From Fidelibacterota bacterium (GTDB taxonomy: Bacteria; Fidelibacterota; Marinisomatia; Marinisomatales; TCS55), in NCBI GenBank assembly GCA_014239505.1, contig JAAZYT010000081.1, positions 1-18,259 on the forward strand: 18,259 nucleotides of DNA. Reading direction: 5' to 3'. Below are positions 6,432 to 13,836 of the stretch, piece after piece (positions within the stretch are counted from its first letter, which is position 1; each line of letters starts with the position of its first letter). The translations under genes and the position numbers were made by a program. The notes under the pieces are model-generated. The model was not told the origin of the DNA and did no database searches. It saw only the letters and a list, made by a program, of their open reading frames with translations.

Positions 6432-6758
6432 ATGTTTAATAAAGGCAACATGTCAAAAATGTTAAAACAAGCACAGGATGTTCAAAAACAAATTGAAAAT
6501 GTGCAAAATGAATTAGATGACCTAAATATAAATGGCGAATCCGGCGGAGGGATGGTTAAGGCAACTGTAAATGGAAAAATGGAATTACTAAATTTAAATT
6601 TACATAATGACATTTTTGAGGAAGATAAAGATTTGATTGAGGATTTAATAATATCTGCTATTAATAATGCAATGAATAAAGCTCAAGAAGAGAGTCAAAA
6701 TAGAATGAGTGCTGTTACTGGTGGAATGTTGGGTGGGATGAAAATCCCAGGTATGTAA
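6432..6758 (+). CDS. ybaB: YbaB/EbfC-family nucleoid-associated protein
   Basis: The 108-residue protein follows dnaX after eight bases, with AGGAG just upstream of its ATG. The sequence fits the YbaB/EbfC family: a helical start rich in Lys/Gln (KGNMSKMLKQAQDVQKQIE), a central VKATVNGKMELLNLNL strand pair, then EDLIISAINNAMNKAQEES and a Gly/Met-rich tail (MLGGMKIPGM). Family members are small dimeric DNA-binding proteins. Their gene is almost always between dnaX and recR, as here, pointing to a role near replication or repair whose details remain poorly defined. The stop codon is immediately followed by the TTG start of recR. Confidence 0.95.
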   Translation: MFNKGNMSKMLKQAQDVQKQIENVQNELDDLNINGESGGGMVKATVNGKMELLNLNLHNDIFEEDKDLIEDLIISAINNAMNKAQEESQNRMSAVTGGMLGGMKIPGM

Positions 6759-7352
6759 TTGAATTCATTTCCTGATAGCATCATTCAATTAATTGAAGCT
6801 TTTTCTTGTTTCCCTGGAATAGGGAAAAAGACAGCACAACGTATGGCTTTTTATGTTTTAAAGTCACCATCTAATATTGCTTCTCAGTTATCTCAATCAG
6901 TAATAAATATGAAATCTAAAATTAGATTTTGTTCTATATGTAATGGTATAACTGAGAATGACCCTTGCAACATATGTTCAAATGTAAAAAGAGATCAATC
7001 ATCAATTTGTATTGTTGAACAAGCCTCTGATGTATATACTTTTGAAAAAACAAATTCATATCATGGCGTATATCATGTATTAGGAGGGGTTTTATCACCG
7101 CTTGATGGCGTAGGTCCAGATGACTTATCAATTAAAAGCTTAATTGGTCGCGTGAAACCTGATTACGAAGTAGTTATAGCAACTAATCCTTCTATCGAAG
7201 GTGAAGCTACAAGTTTGTATATTGCACGTGTGTTAAAAGAAAAATCAGTTAAAGTTACTCGTCTTGCTAGGGGATTACCAATGGGCGGTGATCTTGAATA
7301 TTTAGATGAAGCTACTCTAATGCGAGCTATGGAAGGTAGGACAATAATATGA
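6759..7352 (+). CDS. recR: Recombination mediator protein RecR
   Basis: The 197-residue length is usual for RecR. The start is a TTG placed directly after the TAA of ybaB; no ATG occurs before the conserved region (the first is at residue 29), so TTG initiation by coupling is the best reading. Residues 15-30 (FSCFPGIGKKTAQRMA) form the helix-hairpin-helix. C58, C61, C70 and C73 are the zinc ligands. A Toprim domain follows (ICIVEQASDV with E87, then YHVLGGVLSPLDGVGP and NPSIEGEATSLYI), ending in the Walker-like LARGLPMGGDLEYLDE. RecR with RecO and/or RecF loads RecA at single-strand gaps, so it belongs functionally with recA downstream. Its last codons overlap the pgsA start (ATGATGA). Confidence 0.97.
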   Translation: MNSFPDSIIQLIEAFSCFPGIGKKTAQRMAFYVLKSPSNIASQLSQSVINMKSKIRFCSICNGITENDPCNICSNVKRDQSSICIVEQASDVYTFEKTNSYHGVYHVLGGVLSPLDGVGPDDLSIKSLIGRVKPDYEVVIATNPSIEGEATSLYIARVLKEKSVKVTRLARGLPMGGDLEYLDEATLMRAMEGRTII

Positions 7353-7933
7353 TGACATTGCCAAATATTCTTACTTTTTTTAGAATATTAATTACTCCTG
7401 TTTTTATAGTTTGTCTTTTTGAGGATTTCCCAGGAGCACATATTTGGGCTTTATTTTTATTTGTAATTGCATCAATTACTGATGCTTATGATGGATATTA
7501 TGCACGCAAAAATGATATGGTTACAGATACTGGTAGATTCCTGGATCCACTAGCAGATAAAATACTTGTCTCTTCTGCTTTTATTTCTTTTGCAATTATG
7601 GGTTTAATAGATTTTTGGATGGTAGGTCTTATTTTATTTAGAGATCTTTTTGTTACTGGTTTAAGAATTATAATGACACGTAATGGTTTTACTATGATGA
7701 CTAGTCAAATAGCAAAATCTAAAACTGGTGTTCAATTAGGAATAATAATCTTTACATTAATCTTTTTAAGCCTTAAGGGTTTAGGATGGGTAATGTCAAA
7801 TGAAATTCATTTATTTATATTAGAATATGAACTTGTTTATTATTTTACGGCTGTTGCAGTTTTTTTTACTTTATATACTGGTATCTCTTACGTACAAGAC
7901 AACCATAAAGCGATAAAAGAAATTATGAATTAA
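7349..7933 (+). CDS. pgsA: CDP-diacylglycerol-glycerol-3-phosphate 3-phosphatidyltransferase
   Basis: The 194-residue protein begins MMTLPNILTFFRILITPVF, typical of PgsA. It carries the complete CDP-alcohol phosphatidyltransferase signature: D45, D48-G49, A52-R53, G62, D66 and D70 (in DAYDGYYAR and GRFLDPLADK). The rest is strongly hydrophobic, with about five or six membrane helices. It makes phosphatidylglycerophosphate from CDP-diacylglycerol and glycerol-3-phosphate at the inner membrane. The next gene encodes the phosphatase for the following step. It overlaps recR by four bases; a second ATG at 7352 is an equally possible start. Confidence 0.95.
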   Translation: MMTLPNILTFFRILITPVFIVCLFEDFPGAHIWALFLFVIASITDAYDGYYARKNDMVTDTGRFLDPLADKILVSSAFISFAIMGLIDFWMVGLILFRDLFVTGLRIIMTRNGFTMMTSQIAKSKTGVQLGIIIFTLIFLSLKGLGWVMSNEIHLFILEYELVYYFTAVAVFFTLYTGISYVQDNHKAIKEIMN

Positions 7934-7936
7934 TAT

Positions 7937-8392
7937 ATGAAAAGGAACTTTGCCGAATGGATTGCTACAGTTTTTTTTATTGGTAAACTTCCTTTCGCAC
8001 CTGGAACGTGGGCTAGTCTTATTGCTACACTTGCATGGTATTTTTTATTTAATGATATAAATATTTACATATTACCATTAATTACATTCTCTCTCTTTAT
8101 TTTAGGAATTATTTCATCAAATATAATCATTGATGATTCTAAAGAGCATGATCCATCAAGAATTGTAATAGATGAATGGGTTGGCCAATGGTTAGCCTTT
8201 ACAATGTTACCTGTGACTATTAAAACAGGTTTAATTGGTTTTATTGCATTTAGATTTTTTGATATTTTAAAACCTGGACCCATTAAAAAAATTGAAAAAC
8301 TTCCTAAAGGTTTAGGTGTCATGGCAGATGATTTATTGGCAGGTATTTTTGCTTATTTTACAATCATTGTTTATTATTGGTTATTTTTATGA
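7937..8392 (+). CDS. pgpA: Phosphatidylglycerophosphatase A
   Basis: The 151-residue membrane protein matches PgpA: GKLPFAPGTWAS (16-27), DPSRIVIDEWVG (72-83), FRFFDILKPGPI (105-116) and GLGVMADDLLAG (125-136), separated by hydrophobic helices. The conserved acidic residues within these loops are the presumed metal and catalytic sites. It removes the phosphate from phosphatidylglycerophosphate to give phosphatidylglycerol, the reaction after PgsA. The gene starts three bases after the pgsA stop, and its TGA overlaps the cinA ATG. The family assignment is firm; PgpA, B and C activities can be redundant in other bacteria, so essentiality is not implied. Confidence 0.95.
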   Translation: MKRNFAEWIATVFFIGKLPFAPGTWASLIATLAWYFLFNDINIYILPLITFSLFILGIISSNIIIDDSKEHDPSRIVIDEWVGQWLAFTMLPVTIKTGLIGFIAFRFFDILKPGPIKKIEKLPKGLGVMADDLLAGIFAYFTIIVYYWLFL

Positions 8393-9600
8393 AAATTGGA
8401 CTTATTACTATTGGTGCTGAATTATTAAATGGTACGCGCACAGATACAAATGCATCTTGGATAGGTCAATCTGTTGAATCTACCGGAGCTAGTATTAATT
8501 GGCATATGACTGTTAATGATAATTATGATTCAATAATTAATAGTTTAGATAATGTCCCTATTGATATCAAAATAGTTTTATGTACTGGAGGTCTAGGACC
8601 TACTCATGATGATATTACTCCTTCAGTTCTATATAAATACTTCAATGATAAACCTTTATTTGATCAAAAGTATTGGACTACACTAAAAGAAAAATTTAAA
8701 ACTCGTGGCATTGAAATTTCTGAATCAAATAAAAGTCAAGCCATGATACCACAAAATGGAAAAATAATTCCTAATCCAATTGGCTCTGCTCGAGGATTAC
8801 ACTTCAAAAATAATAATTTTCAACTTTTTTCTATGCCAGGTGTACCATCTGAAATGAAATTAATGATGAATAATTATATATTACCAATTATTGATAAAAA
8901 AACTCAAAAAAAAATTTATGTAAAATTAATTCGAACTACTGGGATTATGGAATCATCAATCTTCGATATTATAGAACCTTATTTGAATAATAATAATATT
9001 AGTCTAGCTTTTCTACCTAGTTTTACTGGAGTTGATTTACGTATATCTTCAAATATAAATGATGACCTAATTATATTTCTTGATAAAATTTTACCTTTAC
9101 TTAGTAAATATTATTATGCTGATGACCATATTGAGCTAGAAGATGTGTTGGGAGAAGTAATCATTAATAAGAAAAAAACAATCTCGACAGCAGAATCTTG
9201 TACGGGTGGATTAATAAGTAATAGATTAACTAATACACCAAAAAGCTCATCATATTTTAAAGGTGGAATTATCGCCTATAGTAATTCTATTAAAATAAAA
9301 TTATTAAATGTGAATCAGGAAATAATTAATAAATATGGTGCAGTTAGTAAAGAAGTAGCATTGGAAATGGCACAAGGGATTCGGAAAAGAATGAATGTTG
9401 ATATAGGATTGTCAACAACAGGAATAGCTGGTCCTGGTGGAGGAAGTAAAGATAAACCAATTGGACTTGTTTATATAGGCCTTAGCACATCTAATTTTGA
9501 GAAAGTTTTTAAATTTAATTTTTCAAAAAATAGGAAAACCAATAAACTTATGACTAGTCAAGCAGCTTTAAATATTTTGAGAAATTATTTAAATGATTAA
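8389..9600 (+). CDS. cinA: CinA-family protein (MoCF-like domain plus C-terminal nicotinamide-nucleotide amidase-type domain)
   Basis: I start at ATG 8389, which overlaps the pgpA stop as ATGA and gives MKIGLITIGAELLNGTRTDT, the standard CinA N-terminus. A TTG four codons upstream is less likely. The 403 residues cover both domains: an N-terminal molybdopterin-binding-like domain with TGGLGPTHDDIT (66-77), and a C-terminal CinA domain with TAESCTGG (267-274), where the Ser/Cys environment of amidase homologues is kept, and TTGIAGPGGG (343-352). Family members show ADP-ribose pyrophosphatase and/or NMN deamidase activity in pyridine-nucleotide recycling. In several bacteria cinA sits directly before recA, as here. 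The gene ends in a T-tract about 100 bases before recA. Confidence 0.95.
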   Translation: MKIGLITIGAELLNGTRTDTNASWIGQSVESTGASINWHMTVNDNYDSIINSLDNVPIDIKIVLCTGGLGPTHDDITPSVLYKYFNDKPLFDQKYWTTLKEKFKTRGIEISESNKSQAMIPQNGKIIPNPIGSARGLHFKNNNFQLFSMPGVPSEMKLMMNNYILPIIDKKTQKKIYVKLIRTTGIMESSIFDIIEPYLNNNNISLAFLPSFTGVDLRISSNINDDLIIFLDKILPLLSKYYYADDHIELEDVLGEVIINKKKTISTAESCTGGLISNRLTNTPKSSSYFKGGIIAYSNSIKIKLLNVNQEIINKYGAVSKEVALEMAQGIRKRMNVDIGLSTTGIAGPGGGSKDKPIGLVYIGLSTSNFEKVFKFNFSKNRKTNKLMTSQAALNILRNYLND

Positions 9601-9608
9601 TTTTTTTT
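9582..9608 (+). terminator. Weak A+T hairpin with T8 tract at the end of cinA
   Basis: AAATTA (9582-9587) can pair with TAATTT (9598-9603), and eight T residues run from 9601 to 9608 directly after the TAA stop of cinA. The stem has no G-C pairs, so termination would be weak or partial. An independent recA promoter in the following gap would make sense of it. Confidence 0.3.
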
Positions 9609-9698
9609 CTAAATAAGAAGTGAACTCTTCCCAAATTCTATAGTATGCACTATTTTACCTACCAACTTTTTCAATAATTATTCACCTTAGGATACAAA

Positions 9699-10727
9699 AT
9701 GGCAGCCTCAAAAGATAAAAAAACCAAAGCCTTAGAACTTGCAATTTCACAAGTTGATCGACAATTTGGAAAAGGTTCAATAATGAAACTTGCGGGTGAG
9801 CAGCCCATTATGTCAGATAATAGTATTTCTACAGGATGTCTATCATTAGATGTTGCTTTGGGAGTTGGTGGAATTCCACGTGGAAGAATAATTGAAATTT
9901 ATGGTCCAGAGTCATCTGGGAAGACTACTTTAGCACTGCATATTGTTGCAGAAGCTCAAAAAGCAGGTGGTTATGCAGCTTTTATTGATGCAGAACATGC
10001 CATGGATCCACAGTATTCGCAAAAACTTGGTGTAAATTTAGAAGAGTTACTTGTTTCACAACCTGACACAGGTGAACAAGCACTTGAGATTACGGAAACT
10101 TTAGTTCGAAGTAGCGCTTTAGATGTTATTGTTATTGACTCTGTTGCAGCTCTTGTACCAAGAGCTGAACTTGAAGGCGAAATGGGTGATTCACATATGG
10201 GTCTTCAAGCTCGTCTTATGTCTCAAGCATTACGAAAACTGACAGGTACAGTTAGTCGTTCTAATACTGCTGTTATCTTTATTAACCAAATCCGTGAGAA
10301 AATTGGTGTTATGTTTGGCAATCCTGAAACAACTCCTGGAGGTAGAGCTTTAAAGTTTTATACATCTGTTCGTATGGATATCCGTCGAATAGCTACAATA
10401 AAAGACGGTCAAGATGCTATAGGTAATCGTACACGTGTAAAAGTAGTAAAAAATAAAGTTGCAGCTCCATTTAAACAAACTGAGTTTGACATAATGTACA
10501 ATCAAGGAATTTCCTATGAAGGTGATATATTAGATTTAGCATTACAGGGCAATATTATTGAGAAAATGGGTTCTTGGTTTTCTTACGGTGATATGAAAAT
10601 TGGCCAAGGAAGAGAGAATTCAAAGCAATATTTATCTGATAATGATGATATGAGAAAAGAAGTAGTAACTAAAGTTAAATCCTTTATGGGCCTAGAAGAA
10701 TCCTCTGCGGAGAATGATAAATCATAA
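9699..10727 (+). CDS. recA: Recombinase RecA
   Basis: This 342-residue protein is a complete RecA. It has Walker A GPESSGKT (69-76), Walker B VIVIDS (143-148), the MAW-like FIDAEHAMDP, loop L1 EGEMGDSHMG, loop L2 NQIREKIGVMFGNPETTPGG (196-215), and KVVKNKVAAPFKQTEFDIMY in the core, with a short acidic C-terminus. AGGA at 9689-9692 lies six bases before the ATG. RecA forms the filament for strand exchange and SOS induction. No convincing LexA box (neither the E. coli nor the Bacillus form) was found in the 98 bases upstream; TATAGT at 9639-9644 is a possible -10 without a good -35. The 3' end overlaps recX by 14 bases. Coding is slightly less A+T-biased here, as expected for a conserved, well-expressed gene. 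Confidence 0.99.
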   Translation: MAASKDKKTKALELAISQVDRQFGKGSIMKLAGEQPIMSDNSISTGCLSLDVALGVGGIPRGRIIEIYGPESSGKTTLALHIVAEAQKAGGYAAFIDAEHAMDPQYSQKLGVNLEELLVSQPDTGEQALEITETLVRSSALDVIVIDSVAALVPRAELEGEMGDSHMGLQARLMSQALRKLTGTVSRSNTAVIFINQIREKIGVMFGNPETTPGGRALKFYTSVRMDIRRIATIKDGQDAIGNRTRVKVVKNKVAAPFKQTEFDIMYNQGISYEGDILDLALQGNIIEKMGSWFSYGDMKIGQGRENSKQYLSDNDDMRKEVVTKVKSFMGLEESSAENDKS

Positions 10728-11349
10728 AATAGTAAAAATCAAAAGGTCTAAAAATTATTCTGACCGATTTATAATTTATTTTGAAAACAAAAGCGTCCTC
10801 AGAGTTTCTGAGGACGCTTTTGTTTTCAAGCCAATGAAAGTTGGTGATTTATTATCTGATTCAGATATTAAAGAATTAGATGATAAAATGAATTTGCATG
10901 AAGCAAAAGAGGCAGCTTATCGTTTATTATCTTATAGGATGAGAAGTATTGCTGAACTTAGTAAACGATTAATTGAAAAAGGATTCAATGATGTAGAAAT
11001 CGAATTTGTTGTAAATCATCTTATAGAATTAAACTATTTAAATGATGAAGATTTTGGAAAAGCTTTTATTCTTGAAAAAGTAAAATCTAAAAAAATTGGA
11101 CCAGTTGCACTTAGATTCGAATTGGTACAGCACAAATTACCATCAGAATTATCAAATATGTTAATTGAAAAAATTTATGATGAATTTCCTATCAATAAAT
11201 TGATATCCTTTCATTTAGACAAAAGAAAAATTATAAAAAATACAATCTTAAATAAAAAAGATAAAAATCGTCTTAATAATTTTTTAAAAAGAAAAGGTTT
11301 CTATTGGGATAGTATTGTTAGTGTGTATAGTGAATGGGGCATTTTATAA
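10714..11349 (+). CDS. recX: Regulatory protein RecX
   Basis: The 211-residue protein overlaps the end of recA by 14 bases. Its N-terminal beta domain (about 5-50: IVKIKRSKNYSDRFIIYF, VLRVSEDAF) resembles that of the longer RecX proteins of Gram-positive and related bacteria. It is followed by the three-helix repeats of the family: AYRLLSYRMRSIAELSKRL (69-87), KGFNDVEIEFVVNHLIELNY (89-108), and DEDFGKAFILEKVKSKKIGP. RecX binds RecA filaments and limits their activity. A 23-bp perfect hairpin (10781-10829) lies within codons 23-39. Since these codons align with the family's N-terminal domain, moving the start downstream of the hairpin would delete a real domain. Expression is probably reduced relative to recA by that hairpin. 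Confidence 0.9.
   Translation: MINHKIVKIKRSKNYSDRFIIYFENKSVLRVSEDAFVFKPMKVGDLLSDSDIKELDDKMNLHEAKEAAYRLLSYRMRSIAELSKRLIEKGFNDVEIEFVVNHLIELNYLNDEDFGKAFILEKVKSKKIGPVALRFELVQHKLPSELSNMLIEKIYDEFPINKLISFHLDKRKIIKNTILNKKDKNRLNNFLKRKGFYWDSIVSVYSEWGIL
10781..10829. terminator. Perfect 23-bp hairpin with bidirectional terminator form, inside recX codons
   Basis: The 5' arm (10781-10803) and 3' arm (10807-10829) are exact reverse complements around the triloop GTT (10804-10806). The inner stem GCGTCCTCAGA is G+C-rich; it is preceded by GAAAACAAAA and followed by TTTTGTTTTC, giving the A-tract/stem/T-tract layout of an intrinsic terminator in both directions. It begins 54 bases after the recA stop. In E. 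coli a terminator between recA and recX lets only a small fraction of transcripts into recX, so a similar role is inferred here. Confidence 0.7.
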
Positions 11350-11386
11350 TTTAAATGGAACCTGAATTCGTATAATAATTAGTACG

Positions 11387-13024
11387 ATGAAATTTTCAAA
11401 TTTAAATAAATATTTAGGCAGACATCCTAATAAGTCAGAATTGTCATTTATTAATGCAATTAAAAAATCGTATGATGTGCAAAATAGTTACTATTCTGAA
11501 TTAAATATTCTTAAAAATAATTCAAATAGAAATGTATCTTCACTTTTGATTGCTACATCCAAAAATGATCCTCGTGGCATAATTGGTCAAAATATTACTC
11601 AGTCTCAATTTTTAAGAGAGATTAAACTTTTATCTAATCAAAATAAAAAACTTTTTGTTGGATTAACTTTAAAAAAATATATTTTTAAGAAACCTAAGTT
11701 TGGTTGTTTGTTCTTTATTAAAAGAAGTCATTCTAAACATTTGATAAATAAGATAAAATCGAGTAACCTAAGAATCTCAGTTGATCCAATCCACAAAAGT
11801 GGACTTGGTTTTTCTATTTATAACTTTCTTAAACATAATAACTGTGGTTTATTACTAAATATTACTGCTTTTGATATTCTTTATAAAAAAAGCACTAATG
11901 GTTTATTGCTTCAAGTTGATAATAGATCTTTAAAGGAATTTGAATCTTTAACATCATCGTACAATATTACAACTAATAAGTTGGGAAGTTTGCTTAATGA
12001 ACAAGTTATTAAAAATGATTCTAAATCAAATGCATCTATTATGCTTCCAATTAAAATCATTGATACGTTTATAAATCAAAATAATGTACATGATGAAGAT
12101 ATAATGCAAAACTCTATTGTTGATTATATAAAACCTAATTTAAAAATAAAGAAAAATTATAATGTAGATTTAAAAACAATATTAGATAAAACTTCAAAAA
12201 ATAATTATATAGACCTTATAAAGGTAAAAAAAGAAACCTTTGGTTATTGTTCACATGATATAGATTATATTAAATATGATGATTATTTCATGAATGCAAC
12301 TGCATTGATCTCGAATGCTTCAAGAAAACTAATCTGCAATGGAATTATACCAGAATGTGGAAGTGGTTTTATATCAACAAATAAAATCAATAATTCTTTA
12401 AAAAAATCCTTTTTAAAAGGAATTCATTCAGCAGCGCATCATTTAAATATTAATATGGACCATTTTTCTTTTATTCCTTCAAATTCTTCATTGTTAGGTA
12501 ATTTTTATATTTTTGGTAGAAAAGTTATTAATAGGAAAATAGAAAATAAATTTAATGATTCAGATCATTTTATATCTATTTTAGGTACACACACGGGTGA
12601 ATTGGGAGGTAGTAAGTATTTAAGTATATATAAAAATGATATTGCAACAACTAAACCAACTGTTGATTTATTAACTGAAGCAAGATTGCAAATAGCTGTA
12701 ATTGAAGCTTTTAAAGGCAACTTAATAGAAACTGCGACTCCAATTCATGAAGGAGGCTTAGCAACTACTTTGGCGCGATTATTAAACGTTCGTAAAAACT
12801 TAGGTGCTAGAGTTCATTTTTCAAGTAAAATAGAAGTTCCCCAAATATTATTTGGTGAGACGCAAGGATTGGTTATAGTAAGTCTAAAAGAGTCTAATAT
12901 AATGGAATTAGAGCGATTATGTATGAGTATTGGCATTCCCAATACTACTATAGGTCGAATAACAAATAATGGAGTTTTTTCTTTTAATGATAATATTAAA
13001 ATAAAAGTAAAAGACATTTTTTAA
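11387..13024 (+). CDS. Divergent PurL-like (FGAM synthase/AIR synthase-related) protein lacking one half-domain
   Basis: The 545-residue protein shows PurL order in faint form: a start like LGRHPNKSELSF (10-21); an AIRS C-like piece (LIATSKNDPRGIIGQ, 54-68, then GLLLQVDNRSLKEF); a second AIRS N-like domain (TALISNASRKLICNGIIPE, 305-323); and a better-kept second AIRS C domain (GTHTGELGGSKY 400-411, TPIHEGGLATTLARLLN 451-467, LFGETQGLVIVSL 488-500). PurL converts FGAR to FGAM with ATP and glutamine-derived ammonia. Typical PurL is about 720-760 residues; here the first AIRS N half-domain is absent, and the usual EHCSYK segment with the catalytic His is replaced (IKKSYDVQNSYYSE). It may be a non-catalytic or repurposed paralogue. 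It is Asn/Lys/Ile-rich. Its stop overlaps that of the convergent gene. Family membership is moderately sure, function unknown. Confidence 0.65.
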   Translation: MKFSNLNKYLGRHPNKSELSFINAIKKSYDVQNSYYSELNILKNNSNRNVSSLLIATSKNDPRGIIGQNITQSQFLREIKLLSNQNKKLFVGLTLKKYIFKKPKFGCLFFIKRSHSKHLINKIKSSNLRISVDPIHKSGLGFSIYNFLKHNNCGLLLNITAFDILYKKSTNGLLLQVDNRSLKEFESLTSSYNITTNKLGSLLNEQVIKNDSKSNASIMLPIKIIDTFINQNNVHDEDIMQNSIVDYIKPNLKIKKNYNVDLKTILDKTSKNNYIDLIKVKKETFGYCSHDIDYIKYDDYFMNATALISNASRKLICNGIIPECGSGFISTNKINNSLKKSFLKGIHSAAHHLNINMDHFSFIPSNSSLLGNFYIFGRKVINRKIENKFNDSDHFISILGTHTGELGGSKYLSIYKNDIATTKPTVDLLTEARLQIAVIEAFKGNLIETATPIHEGGLATTLARLLNVRKNLGARVHFSSKIEVPQILFGETQGLVIVSLKESNIMELERLCMSIGIPNTTIGRITNNGVFSFNDNIKIKVKDIF

Positions 13025-13806
13025 GTAATTATACTAGAAATATCTAATACCAGATCTTTGTGAATTATTTTGTTTGATGCCAGTATTTGATTTTGATATA
13101 TATTGAATTTATCACCATTAAGTTTAGTAATTTTTCCTCCAGCTTCTTCTACAATTAATTTTCCAGCTGCTGTATCCCATGGTTTTAAATCATACTCCCA
13201 AAATCCATCCACAATTCCTGCAGCTAAATGACATAAATCAATAGAAGCAGCACCTAATCTTCTAACACCTTGTGTATTATCAGTAAAGTGTTTAAATAGT
13301 TTCATATTTAATTCCCAATTAACATCATGGTTATATCCAAAACCAGTAACAAGTAAAGAATCAATAAGAGTTTTAGTTTTTGATATATTAATTGGTTTAC
13401 CATTTTTAAATGCACCTTTATTCATTATGGCCGTATAAAGGTCATTATTTACAATATCTTTAACAACTGCAATTGAAATTATATTATCAATAGAACAGGC
13501 GATAGATATACCATATGAAGGGTAACCATGTACAAAATTAGTAGTACCATCAAGCGGATCTATTAGCCACATATATTTAGAACCTTTAGAGTTTGATCCA
13601 CTTTCTTCAGCTAAAATACTGTGGTCCTGAAATTTATCTAAAATAGTATCTATTATTAACTTTTCAGACTTTTTATCAGCTATAGTTACAAGGTCTGTTC
13701 TTCCTTTATAATCTACTACTTTAGATTTATCACTAAATTCTAATATTATATCACTTGATAAATGTGCAGCTTTTATTGCAACATCTAATAATTCTTCAAA
13801 AATCAT
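13021..13806 (-). CDS. suhB: Inositol-monophosphatase-family phosphatase (SuhB-like)
   Basis: The 261-residue protein has every metal-binding motif of the family: D44 in TIADKKSE, E67-E68 in ILAEESG, the DPLDGT block (83-88) within WLIDPLDGTTNFVHGYP, and WDTAAG (210-215) in KPWDTAAGKLIVEEAGG. It is therefore probably an active magnesium-dependent phosphomonoesterase for inositol-1-phosphate or a related sugar or nucleotide phosphate. SuhB also affects rRNA transcription in E. coli, but nothing here separates that role from the catalytic one. It lies 30 bases downstream of the symporter gene on the same strand, so it is probably the last gene of that unit. Its stop codon overlaps that of the convergent PurL-like gene, leaving no room for a terminator. 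Confidence 0.93.
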   Translation of the reverse strand: MIFEELLDVAIKAAHLSSDIILEFSDKSKVVDYKGRTDLVTIADKKSEKLIIDTILDKFQDHSILAEESGSNSKGSKYMWLIDPLDGTTNFVHGYPSYGISIACSIDNIISIAVVKDIVNNDLYTAIMNKGAFKNGKPINISKTKTLIDSLLVTGFGYNHDVNWELNMKLFKHFTDNTQGVRRLGAASIDLCHLAAGIVDGFWEYDLKPWDTAAGKLIVEEAGGKITKLNGDKFNIYQNQILASNKIIHKDLVLDISSIIT

Positions 13807-13836
13807 ATTTTATGATATGAAATTATGATTTAATAT

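Noticed and set aside
8377..8388. TTG start for cinA four codons upstream
   Set aside because: The ATG at 8389 gives the family N-terminus and the usual ATGA overlap with pgpA.
10781..10829. The recX hairpin as an inserted palindromic mobile element
   Set aside because: Its codons fit the normal RecX N-terminal domain without an insertion and no target duplication is visible, so a terminator built into coding sequence is preferred.
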